The position numbers and the translations under genes are program-made. 64,000 bases of DNA from Metarhizium brunneum (taxonomy: Eukaryota > Ascomycota > Sordariomycetes > Hypocreales > Clavicipitaceae), in assembly GCF_013426205.1 (NCBI RefSeq), contig NC_089422.1, positions 5,394,001-5,458,000 of the forward strand, written 5' to 3'. Within the stretch, counting starts at the first letter, position 1; every line of letters begins with the position of its first letter. A model generated the notes under the pieces. It did no database searches and was not told where the DNA came from. It saw only the letters and a program-made list of their open reading frames with translations. Shown one piece after another: positions 11,211-23,254 of the stretch.

Positions 11211-11933
11211 ATTCCTACGCCGCATCCAGCCATTACACACCACCGCATGGAGCACTCCACACAAACCGGGTCTGTTCATCAAGCTGTTGCAAAGGGGTTG
11301 GATTTGAGCCTTGCCCAGAAACCCACCGGCACAAGGGTGAGCGAGTAAGCTGAACCCGATGACAATGCGGCGAGAAAAGAATCCGCCATTTCTCTTTATA
11401 AGCATGTCAATAAACAGAGCGTTCAGGGCCATGACCTCGAATACTACTCCTTACAGAGTACACTCCCGCCTAGACTCACGAAACAGCAGGTAGGTACATA
11501 TGTAAAAGCCTTGAGGTTGAAGCTGTCTTGAACACTCGGGTTGTGGCCGTGTGCCCACACATGTACCAGGCAAATGTCTCTGATGTATCGTCTCGCGAAA
11601 ACCATGAGCAATTGGAGCCAGACGCTAGCTTCACATCGGGCAAAAGAGAGCATGACGAGTTTCTGAACGCGGAGCATGGATCCATCATCCAGCAGTCTGG
11701 GTCCTGTTTTTTGACTTGAATGGATTCTCGAGTTTAGTAGGGCAGAAGTTTGGTCTTGAGGCTGCCATTTGGGCTGAGGCCACTTTCGTGACGCCGCAGT
11801 GACGGCATACTGGGTGATGCGAAGGGAGAGTCTGAAGCACATGGCGAATACATTTCAAGAAATACCAATCCGGACGGCTCATTGAGTCCAGGGGCCGTCG
11901 GCCTGCGACTAAGAGGGATTGAGCCAGTGAGAT
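11211..11933. other. Spacer between convergent genes
   Basis: About 720 bp between the ligase stop and the stop of the minus-strand repeat protein. Open frames here have no recognisable domain and poor codon use. Nothing else seen. Confidence 0.5.
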
Positions 11934-13427
11934 CTAGTTCCTCGGCTCGCCTTTATTTCTCCCGCGCACCTCTGCGGCAGCAATATATTTGGCTTCGAGA
12001 CAGTCCACTTCCTTGTAAAACCTAAGATTGAAGCAGGTCATGAAGGACATGGAATCGCCGTAAGTCTGGTTCACGAAATTCAGCTCCTCCTCTGACAAGA
12101 AGTGCTCGGCCAGCTGTCTTGGCCCAGCCTCATAAGTGCCTACGTTGAGGTAGCCCAGCACCTGATCTCGACTGCGCCTCGCTGGTATTCCAGGATCCGC
12201 AAGCTCGTATCCGTCCATGCCTGGCTCATACTCCTCCATCTCATCCTCGCATAGACCATTTTCATCCAGATAATCCGCGTCCTCGTCATCCTCGTCATCA
12301 CTGTCGAAACACAAGTCCTCCGCCAGGTCTTGTGCTTCAATACAATCGTCTTCGTTGTTAACATCAAGATCCATATGGGTCATGAAAATAGACGAGTTCC
12401 CATGGTCGCGGTTCATGTAGTACAGCTGTCGTGGTGTAAAAAGACGGTCAACAACAGGGGGCTTGCGGTGGTCCTCACGGGCCTCCCAGTATTCGTCCTC
12501 TTCGTGATACAGATCAGCAAAGGTGGAGGCAAGATGCTTCGCCCTAAGACAATCTTTCTCCATGTGCTCGTTGAGGCACAGATTCTCCATGAACGACGCA
12601 GAGTCGCCCCAGTGGTTGTTGACATAGTCGAGCTCTTCGGGAGCGAGGTAGAGACTAGCAGCCTGTCGTCTCTCCCTGTGCCGTACAAGTGTCTCCCGTG
12701 TCGGATCTATCTTGCTGGTATTGGACTTTTCGACGCCCAATGACCGACTATCGGGCTTTGCCGTGGAAACTCTTTCCTTCCGATACTCGCACTCAAGATA
12801 CCTCTCCTGTTCACCTAAGGGCCAGTTGCTGCACATGTCTTCCATCATGACCTCATGCGACCAGACCCAGGGTATCCCTACCCGAGGGCCAACGGGGTAG
12901 CCACTGAGCTTTACAGAGTACATATGGGACGCTTGCCCGGGCCCAGAGTTGAGAAGAGCAGCCGTTTTGCCCTTTTTTCGACTTATAAGCTTGGCGGCAA
13001 CTCTTGCAGTGGGCGCACAGACTTCGAGGTAGAAGTCGTCCGAAATCACGTTGCCAATGATATTGACGGCCCCCGCTGGCACATGGAGGACATTGCATAG
13101 CCGCAGGATACCGTGAGACCCTGGCCCCTTGGTTGTGAGCGAGGCTTTCACGGGGAGGCAGACCGTGCCGATGCCCACGACCTCGGACCGTTGCCCAAGA
13201 CTACATGTATGGCTGGGGAAAGTGACGTAATCGTCACCGAACCATCTTCTGTCCCTCGCAATACTAGCTAGGTAGTCAGTATTCTGCTGCCCGTTTCATG
13301 TGTGGGACAAAGAAAGGGCTTCGGGGGCAAGAGTTGGAGCCGCGACGACAACTTACTGGACATTGGATAGAGTCGAAACTATCCAGTCTGGACAGGGGAG
13401 GGGATCCTCTTTGTCGATTTCAGCCAT
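11934..13427 (-). CDS. Fungal protein with copia-protease-like N-terminal region and three C-terminal repeats
   Basis: The apparent frame starts at GTG; a short first exon (13427-13357, ATG) joined to 13263-11934 across a 93-nt intron (GTAAGT donor, CTAG acceptor) gives 466 residues and restores the sequence WIVSTLSNVHIARDRRWF. The first 95 residues follow the layout of the copia-type Pol protease region: a W-hydrophobic start, His eight residues on, then VVGIGTVCLPV and LRLCNVLHVP with NIIG. The Asp of the D-S-G catalytic triad is replaced by Ser, so protease activity is unlikely. Residues about 230-269, 299-339 and 413-453 are three copies of a repeat with consensus L-x3-EL-x-YVN-x3-G-[DN]-S-x2-FM and DC-[LI]-x-A. 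An Asp/Glu-rich linker separates copies 2 and 3. No biochemical function can be assigned; domestication from a retroelement is an inference. Confidence 0.85.
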
Positions 13428-14086
13428 GTCTGCTGGGGAAAGAGATGTAGAAGTCGATCATTGTTTGGGCTTCCGCGCAAGTTTGATGGCCCTGGGCTAT
13501 TATATGCATCATGAATGGTTCTTGGCATAGAATGGCGGTATGCGTGTTCCTCAATAGCAGATAGAGTATGTATCTAAAAGAGGTCAATGTTATGGTGGAG
13601 ATAAGGAGCTGCTGTGCTTTCAATGTTGTTATTATTACTGGACGTTCAGCTACGTCTACCCCTGCCCGAGCTTGGGCGCCCGAGACATCCATCCAAAGGA
13701 ATAAAGAAATTGGGTGAATAAATTTGTGCAATTATTCGCTACCCTGTATTAACCTGGCGAGGCGTTGCCGCCACGAGACAACAAACTTACATTCGCACGA
13801 GGAACTGAAAGTCTTGAAAGAAGTTGCTTGCAATGAATTTGTCGCTCTGTGTTCCAGGCTAGGTTAATAATGTATATTTTGTCTTTTATACTTTTGCATT
13901 GTCGTCATAATCTATGGCTTTGCCTCCAACTCCTATGGTATGAGATAAGTGTTCTTTTGCATCCAATCAATTCCTCCACTACTCGTAACTCCCGCTTCCA
14001 CGCATTGGCCTGCACAGACGATGGTAGGTATAACAATAATGCGTTCTCTATTCTGACCCGTGTACCGCAGCCCTTGCCCTCCTCTT
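13428..14086. other. Spacer between two minus-strand genes
   Basis: 660 bp containing the promoter of the repeat protein and the 3' flank of exportin-T. No gene, RNA or repeat recognised. Confidence 0.5.
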
Positions 14087-17000
14087 CTACCGCCTATTCT
14101 TCAGAAGACCCTGTAGATATGACGAGAACCCTTTCTTATCAGTGGATGTCGTCAATGATCGTAAAAACTCATCTCCATTAATACCCAGGGTGGGAAATAG
14201 CCCGTTTTGCAACTCCCGGATAAACACATCCCCTGTCTTTGTATAAATAGTTTGTTCGAGCCCGGCAATTTCGGTCAGCACCTGCCTTGTCTGAGCATCC
14301 TGCGCCGGACGGAAGCTGGGATTGCGCATGACTTCCCAGCAAACAGAGTGAAATCTATCAAGCATGAAGCGATCGAAGCCGGGGATTGCTGGTGCAGGGC
14401 CTGTAGTTGGTGCGACGGGGTTCTGCGAGATTGTGGCGACATCCGGTCCGCCCCATATGGCAGAGATTCGTGCCATAAGAGTGAATGCCAGCCGGCTGGG
14501 ACCTATGTTGCCATCCAGAGTCTTGGCCAACTCGGTTATAGATGAAATCATCGGCTCAAAGAAGCCCTGGTTAGCTTCACTGATGAGCACGCCGTCTAAG
14601 CCATTGTTCAGGATAATTTGCAGGAAGGACAGATACTCGCGTCTCAGCTCGGCAAGTTGTATCTCATCGTCAGTACCTGAAATGGGCTCGGATAGCCCAC
14701 CAAAGATCCGCTGCAGTAACGGGGTGAGTAGAACGTTGAGAACGTCATAAATTTCTGCCTTGAAACCAAATACCACCTGGTCAAGCAAACGCAGGAACAT
14801 GGCCATCTCATCTTTGGATGAACTCTGCGAGAGTAGTCCCTCAATCCACTGGGGAAGCTGTGGAAGAACCGCGGAGCCAAGGACCCCAAGGAGTTTTGAG
14901 AAGGCTGATCGGCAAGCTGTGCGGATTTCGGCGGACGAGTTCAGCTGGTTGAGAGCAATCAAAATCGCTTCGGCGGCTCTGGAAAACTCGTCCGAGACAG
15001 CCTTGGCAGGCGGGGGATGGTGGCTGGTGGCGGCAGATCCAGGGCTCCAGTCTGAAAATCCATGCGCAAGCGTGCCAAGTGCCATCACAATGTGATGAAT
15101 CTGAAGAACAGCCTGTGCATCACCAGACTTGGCTCGTGGGAGATGCACCTCCATGTCTTGGAAAAGGGGATCCATGACCGATCGTGCATACATAGCCTGT
15201 TTGTCAGCCGGGGTACTATGGGTCGAAGAGATACAGCCAATTGCCTCAAAGAGATACAGCTGGCTATTGAACAAGGCATCTGCAGAGTGGTCCGACTCGT
15301 CAGATGACATGTCGTCATCGGCATCCTCCCCGGGGACTTCCGCCTTGATCGGCAAAAGATCACCGATAGAATGGATAACAGTCTCGGCCACGTTTCCAAC
15401 CTGGCTGCGTAGTTGCTTGACGAAACGGTGAAAGAGGTACCAGGATCGGGTCTTGATACGAACGTGATCGTGGTGAACCAGTCGCACGAAATTCTCCAAA
15501 ACTTGTGGAATATAGTCTGGGTGGCTTTCAAAAACGATGCAATAGCGGACGCATATTTCCATATACTGCAGAAGAATCGCGGGATGAGAGAAGTTGGCAA
15601 TACCTTAAGGGATGGAAGGATTAGAATGAGTCAAGGTTTCAGCAAAAGCAAAGAGGCATGAACTTACCAGACCCAACCATCTTTTGCATCATCACCACGA
15701 GCCTTTCAGACGCTTCTGTAGATGGCTGATTTTTCGTGCCCAGACCTTGGTTTGGCAACGCTAGCTCTCCGAACAAGTACATCTCGTATAGTGCTAGATC
15801 AAGATCTCTCCAGTCCATCTCGGACCCGCGCTGGTCCAAAGTCTGGAAAGTGCTGGCGACAAGGTTGCTGAGCATGTTCATATACAGCTGTTGGTCGATG
15901 GCCGCAATGGTCTTCTGCAGGTTTTGCAACTTCCTACGCAGTTCCTGAAACTCTGCCTCGTCCGTTTGCTCGTCCTCGTTTCCCCATGTGGAGGTTTCAT
16001 CGTATCGCATTTTCCGAATGATGGCATCCAAAATCGGAGCCAACATGCTAGAGTAGTCCTGCGGTAACTGACCAAGCTTGCGAAGAAAGGTAAGAAGGTC
16101 CGTAAGAGCGGGAATGATGGTCGAACAAACTTCGTCGTATTCGTCAGAGAAGAGTCGTAGAAGGAATGGGAGGAAGCCATGAAGGTGCTGCTTAGCCCTC
16201 TCTCTTGACTCCTCACCAATATGATTATCATCAAGTGCCTTGACGATGTCTGACATGACGGTGTTGACGAGCTTTGCAACAGCCTCGGCAAGATCCGTAT
16301 CGTACTTTGAGGTCCCCTTATGGGTGCTCAAGGGGGCGCTGGCAATGAGCTGTCCAACAATGTCCTGTAGGTTGAGAAATGAAACTAGCTCCATCTTGTC
16401 GGCCGAGCGCATCTTCTTGCCGCAAATCTCCGTCAAAGTGTCAATGGCTGCATCTCGAACCTTGTCCTCGCCTCCCCCACTCGTGGTGCGGCCGACAAGT
16501 GGCAGCAGCAGGTTGATCATGTCTTGGCTCACAACGAGAGAGATGTCCATCCAGCTTACCCACTTGCCAATAACTTTCAGCACTAACTCTATGACGGCGT
16601 CGTTGTCGCCATACTTGTTGAGTATTTGCTTCCAAGACTCGGCGACCTTGTGCACATCTTGGGCTCTCAGCTGATCCTTGAGCTCGGTGTTTCTCTTGGC
16701 ATCGTTACTTTGCCTTGACAATAACATATCGGCAATTTCGTCGTGAATCGAGGACAGGATTCTCAGATAGAAGAGAACACCGCTAACGCTGTCCCGATTA
16801 CTTTGGAGTCCTGTCAGCCCCCAAAAGTCGTCAAGAAAGCTTTGCCATCCATCCTGGTAAAGAAAGACGAAAAGATAGGTCAAGGTTTGCGTAAGCTTGT
16901 TCTGAAGTGACGCTGGGTCTGGCTCCTGCTGAGCATCGGGGCCGTAGCTCTGGCGGACGTATTGGAGAAGCGTATATTTCAAGTACGATAAGCTTTCGGC

Positions 17001-17444
17001 ATCAAGTCCCTGTGTATGAACGGCATAGTTTACGACCTCGAGACAGACCATTCGGACCACCTCGGACGACCGCGGAGCTCGGGAGAAGAGATTCGTACAT
17101 GCTTGCCAGCCTTGAGGGTCGGATCGCAGTTGATTGAGATACTCAAAGGCCTGTTCTTTCACGGATTGATTGGATGTGGGGTTCGATAAAATTTCGACAG
17201 CATTCTCGACCTGGAGACAGCTCGAAGAGGAGCTCATGGTCAGTAAAAAAGATGATGCAGGAAGAACAGCTTGGTATTTTGAGGGTCCTGAGTGATTGCG
17301 AACAACACATCATCCCTAAGCAGGTAGGAAGCAGACTCGACGATGTCGGAGGTCAAACAAGCCAAGTGGCGGGGCAGTTCGACATTAATGCAAAAAAAGT
17401 TGACGATGCGGGCAGACAGGTCAGTCACCTACCTGTGCCTCCAT
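14087..17444 (-). CDS. los1: Exportin-T (tRNA exportin Los1)
   Basis: Three exons: 17444-17433, 17210-15668 and 15603-14087, giving 1,023 residues. The first exon is only 12 nt (MEAQ) and joins QVENAVEILSNPTSNQ across a 222-nt intron; this matches the short charged N-terminus expected in the family better than the in-frame ATG at 17237, which would add MSSSSSCL from intron sequence. The second intron (15604-15667) joins MVGSG|IANFSHPAI. The protein is a HEAT-repeat karyopherin; the N-terminal FEYLNQLRSDPQGWQ block and the central YMEICVRYC block are typical of exportin-T. Family role: RanGTP-dependent export of mature tRNAs from nucleus to cytoplasm. Length is normal for fungal Los1 (about 1,000-1,100). 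Confidence 0.93.
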
Positions 17445-17602
17445 GATGGCAGCAGGGCGCAGTTCCCGCCTCTAAGGGCTAGGGACGATGGAGATTCTCT
17501 TGTTTGAGGGAGTGAACGCTGCTATAATTCGGGCAGCCTTTTGTACACAACATGCGGCATGCTTAGGAAGGTTGGGTGACAACAAGGCTACCGTGGAGTC
17601 AT

Positions 17603-17969
17603 CTAGATGCCTGGGTCAAGCGAGGAGCAGTCGGGCGGCTGATCCAGCACGGACGTGAAGCACCGGGATACAAGCCGCAGACCGACGACGGGTGTATCAC
17701 CAGATTCACCTCTCCAGAGTAACCAGACGGCCTTGAAGTCGATGTGTGCGGCTTTATCTGCTGTGCCCAAAAAGTCGATGCAATCCTCGCGTGCTGATGT
17801 GGGGTATATTTTGCCATCAACGGCAACGGAAGATATTCGGGCAAATCTGTGTGGCCGGAGTGTTGTGCGTACAAAAGGGCTACTGTGCAGCAGGTGGTAG
17901 ATTGGCGTGCATTGCACAGTATCAAAAGACAAAACAGCAACACATCCGGTCTCTTGATTCCTAACCAGA
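17603..17969 (-). other. Coding-like fragment, possible terminal exon
   Basis: An open frame of about 120 codons with G/C-ended codon bias over its second half (VAVDGKIYPTSAREDCIDFL and onward), ending at a stop at 17603. It has no ATG of its own; upstream on the minus strand is a T-rich tract ending in TTAG that could act as an acceptor. No domain is recognised and no upstream partner exon was found. Confidence 0.2.
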
Positions 17970-20900
17970 AAAAAAAAGGTAAGAAATAAGAATATTAAAA
18001 AAACCAATTGATGCTTAAACCTCTGCCCGTTGCTATAGTGTGGTCACTCTTTGACAATATCGACGCATCAATACGTACCTACACATCCATCCCACTTTTA
18101 CTCGACAATCATCTTATGTACAATTGTGTCAACGCATGAGTCATCAATTTGGCTTACCTTTTATAACAAGAAGTCGGGCCCATTTATCTAGAAGATTCGA
18201 ATTAGAACTAGCCAGCAAACCTACCAGCTACGACCTTTCTGTTCCATTGAAAAGTGCCCTTTTCTATGTGTGATTACCTGTACAAAGGCTTCAATGCTTT
18301 AAATAGATTCAATCAAGGACAAGACCACTCATACGATCCATAGTTGCCAATCATGGCGCGTAGAAGCAAGAGCCGAATTTTACGACAGAATGCGCCTGGC
18401 GTCTCTGCGCCAAGTGATGACTACCGAATCAACTCGTTGGATAACGCATATGTTTCCGTATGAAACTAGGTCGTGGCAGATCATCGGTAGGAAGAATGAG
18501 AATGACGACGAAGCATCAGGGGAACAGCGTACAGTAAGGCTGACATAGCTCGAATCCAAAAAAGGTATGCTTCTGGAAGATACAGCCTCGGACAGACTCA
18601 GGTTACCGTATTGTGGTGATGAGAACTTGGCCTCCCACTATTCAACGCCACGGCACGAGTAGCTGATGTTTGGGACGTCGTCCGCGTTTCCTCCATCTTT
18701 CGTTGATAGCCCATCTTTCGCGCACATCAGACTCACCAGTAACCCTAGTTGAACCCGCCAGGCGTATATCGACGTGAAGCACGCATTATGGAAACCATCT
18801 GAACAGGAGAGTAGGCGTCGGCAATGCTGCAGCTTGCATCTCACGACAGACGCCGATGGTGGAACAAGGACCTGCGCCATGCGAGTTTGATGAGCCTGTT
18901 TACAGCTGTGCCTTGCGTTTCATGCTGAGAGTCATTGATATTCTTTCATTTATGCACCTTTAATGTGTGTACGGAGCGATCCGTAAATGGGATCAAGTTG
19001 ATCAATTTGACAAGCTCGCCCCGCATCAGCTGCATTTCATTGTTGAGCCGTGGGACCGAGGAATGTAGAACCGGAATGTAGCCCGGTGACAATGCAAGGC
19101 CGATACTCTGCGTGGAGAAAAAAATGGAATTCGGACGCGACCAGCTTCATTGTTTATTTTGCCGAAATACCAACCATTACTTCTTAATTCGTAGGATCAA
19201 GATCACCAACTGTTGTGGGTGTCGAGGATTGTCCTGTGATATGGAGGCACATGTCTGGGCTCGCTTAGTAGCTCTTAACTTACGAATAAAATATGTAACA
19301 TCGAACGCGAGGTTTGCTGCAACTCAGACCATCAAGATTCCTGCAAAGTCGACTTCTGATGGCGGGTATTCGCAATACACACAACACAGACTTTCTTCTA
19401 CGTGCCCGATTGCGTCGCTGGAACATGCCCAAGAATGACCATGACATCTCCCCATCATTACTAAACCCAAAAACAACAAACAGCAGGTGGTTTTGGTGTG
19501 GCCCCTTCTGCGGAGATGTCTGACAGCACAATGCCCCTGTGTGGCCGTGAATCCTGTCGGCGGACTATCCTGAGATGCAATTCTCGAGCCAAGTTTGCGC
19601 GATAGCTTGGAGATTTGCAGAGATGAAGGGTTTTGAAATTATTAGCAGGTACGAGGTTAGAGCGAGCCGCCGACAGAGTGAGTAGCGGGTGATTTTCAAG
19701 ATCTCGTGTTGAGCCCAAATGTTGGTTTCCATTTCACCCAAGTTGCAGCAATAGTCATGTCAGGAACCTGTCAAGAATTACCTCACGATTGGAGACCGGC
19801 AAGTGCTTAGTTGCTCCTTGGTGCCAAATGAAGTTTTGCTGAAACATCGTGACCCGGTCCTTAGCAGGAAAAGCCTGAGCGTCAGATGGTTTGCTTGTCC
19901 GTGGAAGCGGCCCTAGCCAATACCTTGACCACATCTGATAACCAAGTAACAGCGGCTTTCGATGCAACATTGAACAAGCAGAGTGCAGGTTCTGTGTATT
20001 CGGCTCGCAACTCAGACGAGAGGGTCCATGATTCTGGGCAACCACTCAGATCCGCACAGTTTGTTTCGACAAACAAGCGACCAGTGACCTCGCAGCCCCC
20101 GTGCCCCCCGTGGTTCTGTTTCCCGTTTCATGTCAATTGTTTCACGACAGAGCGTCCTGCTGTATGTAGTCATTGGCTCGCGGGCACGTCATCGGCAAGG
20201 GCGCCTCTTCGAGTTTGGACCGCCAACCTTCGTTGGTGCGACGAAAGCGGGTGACATGGGATCAGGGCGGCATGCACGAGGCTGAGCACCAAGGATCGGC
20301 ATTCGAGATGGGACGAACTCGTGATGTTTGTTTCGTGGGAATAATGCGCCTTCGAGAGACATGATCCAAGGACTGTGTTCAGAGTCCCTTTGCCATGCAT
20401 GTCTCGTCAGCCCGCCGAGAAACAGCAGACAGTGCAGTAACTCACTGCTCATTGATTCACTCCGTAGTACTGGGAAGCGCGAAGTAGTAAATACCGAGTG
20501 ACCAGACTATGCATGTGCACATATTGACAGTGCAGTGGCGCGCCACAAGCCTGCATGTGCATGATACCTACTAAGTAGCATGCTCGCTAGAGTCATGTTG
20601 AGAAATCTCACTCATGCTCCTCTGCAGACTTGCCTGCGCCTCTGTTACATGCGCGGAAAGCTATCAAGATATAATATTGCTCTCCTTAATCCGTGCTGAC
20701 AAGTTGGGGGCAATGTTCGGGGCACACGTGTCACACAAAAAATCAATGATGTGACGCCACACGACTTCGTACCGTGTGGCAACGGGGCCTTATTATTACA
20801 ACTGGTAGTATTGTGACATTCAGCCCCAAGCCTACCCAATATCCCGTGCTCAATAAATCGTACTCGGTACCGCGATACTCCGTAGATGGCCAAAAATAGG

Positions 20901-21317
20901 CCTCCTTCCCGCATTGTACAGCAAAGCCTGCATATTATTACAGCGCCGTGCCGAGGGAATATTCGACTCCACGCGTGAGATTACCGACCAATGGAACCCA
21001 CTAGCACTACGGCATTAAAGCACATCGCGGGTTGTCGTTCTCATTCCGGAATTGGGCCCGCGTAGCGAGGACTCCGCAGAATTGATATGCAAGGAGGGAG
21101 TGTTGGGCGGGAAAAGAGGAGATTGGAGAAGTGGCAAACTGGTCTAACTAGCAGTGAGGAAAACAAACATTGAAATGTCCAAACGCTGCAACGGCGAAAC
21201 GACGGACGAGCACGGCCATGTTGACTGTTCAGTCCAGCGTTTTAAGTGGGTGGATGTAGATCGGTCTGTTCCTGCATTAGCGCAGAAGGAGGGGCGCAAA
21301 TTTCTCTGCATGGGAAA

Positions 21318-22162
21318 GGAGTACTAGTACCAGTACTCCCTACTCCGTACACAGACGCGAGAGCTGGCAGCTCCTTCCTGCTTGGTCGGTTTTTGTGTGC
21401 GCGCGTAGAGCAAAAACCGACACGATGCGAGCACCGTCTGGTACTCCGTACTGTGCGCGATGCTGGCGTCTTCATCACACCTTCGTGTGAGATGTTATGT
21501 TACCAGACGCTTTATGCGCTTCATGGAGTAATTTTCTTCACCCAAAAATATCCTTGGCTGGGCAAGAAGCATTGAGCAGCCTGCAAAAATTAAGCTCAAA
21601 TTCTTGATGAATAGACATGTCGACGAAAGTCTACTCCGTACCTGCGGGGGCCCTGCCATGCTCCTACCTTTCACCGCCGAGGACAACAAGTTTCATAGAC
21701 TTGACCCCAGCGGCAGATAGGGCCATGCCACCGCTTTCGTGAGATCAACCACGATAACCTTTTGCCTAAGCTTCCCGCCAAAGAGAACTTTGAACTGGAC
21801 ACGCTCAGTCTCCTGGCTAACCTTAGACAAGATACAACACAAAACTGTGAGGGAACGAAAGACAATAGGTGAGACATGCAGCCGCTGCCGCCGAAATAGA
21901 GAAAAAGCAACAGCTCAACAAAAGCGTCCATTATGAACATGCACACGGAGTACATGTTAGTATGTTATGCCTTCTCCCCGTCTTGTCTACTCCGTAGCTC
22001 TCGTCGGAACCGGTTTGTGTCCAAAAATTAATCACTTTTGGGTCTAACTTTCTAATTTCACGCATTATTATCCGGCACCATCAAACACTGTGTTCCATAC
22101 GTGGACGCGAACGACGACAGTGTACACAAACATACCTCGATTGGCCACCATGCTACTCCGTA
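21318..22162. repeat. Cluster of TACTCCGTA 9-mers with an 8-bp inverted repeat
   Basis: Exact plus-strand copies start at 21341, 21442, 21632, 21988 and 22154, with another just outside at 20876. Flanks differ between copies, so this is not a simple duplication. GGAGTACT (21318-21325) and AGTACTCC (21332-21339) form a small hairpin directly before the 21341 copy. Function unknown. Confidence 0.7.
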
Positions 22163-23254
22163 TCTAGAGGTTATAATGGCGGTCAAGCTGGCCCCGTCGC
22201 CACCCAGCAATGTACATATCGCTTTATTTTCTCTCCCCTTTTCCGTGGACTCAATTTCCCGGGTTTAGTGAAGAAGCACGGTCTAAAGCTTGGTCTCGGT
22301 CACACTCTTGTCCAAACAAGCATTGGGATGACACACTACACGACTAGGCGCAAAGATCCAACCGAGATTGGGTGAGACGTCTCTGAACTAACCGCCGATT
22401 CTGATGACAATAGAACCCTCCTCCCTGATGGGGTATCGTTCCATCAGCGACAAATGTCCAAGTTGGGCTCCCAGATGAAGATCTTGCCTGGAGCAGGTCG
22501 TCTTGGACTTGTGCAGGAACCGAGCCAGCCAGTTGCTGCGCTGACATTTGCCTTGCAACTATCGGCATTGATTAAGTAACAGTGCCACTCCATCACGCGT
22601 CCAGGCTCGTTTAGGGCACTCACTGGCTCATCTTTTCCGTTGACGGCGTGGATTCGACTGGGATGCAGCAAGGATTTGGAGGGTGATTGCAGCCGCGAGC
22701 GACCAACCAAGGCATGGAGGCACGCATGTACCCATCAGCGTCTGGAAGGCGGAGTACTCGTACATGGACCGGCGGCCTTCCCATGAATGCAAGTGGAGGC
22801 GTGGCGCGCTCCATCTTGACCTCCACCAAACGCATTGTGTGAGGCTGCTGCCAACCCCTGGATGGGATCCATGGAGACTGGTGCCGCGCAATTTCCCGGG
22901 GCAAGCAAGATTCGCCAGTGCAGAATGAATCCAGTTGGCCATGTAATTACTACTATGCTCTCCGAACGACTGGGGACTGTGAGTTGGGAGCTAGAAGAAA
23001 CCAGGAGGGCGATGCGAGCGGGCCCTGGACCAAGGAGTTGCTCGTTGATCGACGTATTAATATGCTCCCCTCCTCCAGCCGAATATCAATTCCTTTTTTC
23101 TTTCTCCCCAGCCAGAAAAGCCACTTCTCTCAAAGCATCGCTTTTGACTCGTCTTGACTTCGGTCGTCCATTCTTTCAACGCTCTATCAAGCTCTCCGCT
23201 TTCCACGTCACTCTTTAATACCTATTTTCGTTCTTCACGAATTAATCCGCCAAG

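Larger units (their letters stand above)
17445..23254. other. 5.8-kb gene-poor region
   Basis: The longest stretch without a recognisable gene. ORFs are short and lack domains. The most coding-like piece is a minus-strand frame at about 17603-17969, preceded by a plausible acceptor (pyrimidine run then TTAG), which could be a terminal exon; a 104-codon ATG frame at 22628-22942 (-) is not supported. Six of the window's ten TACTCCGTA 9-mers lie between 20876 and 22162, and an 8-bp inverted repeat (GGAGTACT/AGTACTCC) at 21318-21339. The last 200 bp (23050-23254) are C/T-rich and look like the promoter of the following wall protein gene. A non-coding RNA, decayed element or fast-evolving small genes could hide here. 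Confidence 0.5.

Noticed and set aside
17238..17428. Minus-strand 62-codon ORF before exportin-T
   Set aside because: It lies inside the 222-nt first intron of exportin-T.
22628..22942. 104-codon minus-strand ORF in the gene-poor region
   Set aside because: Has an ATG but no domain, and two competing frames overlap it with equal quality.
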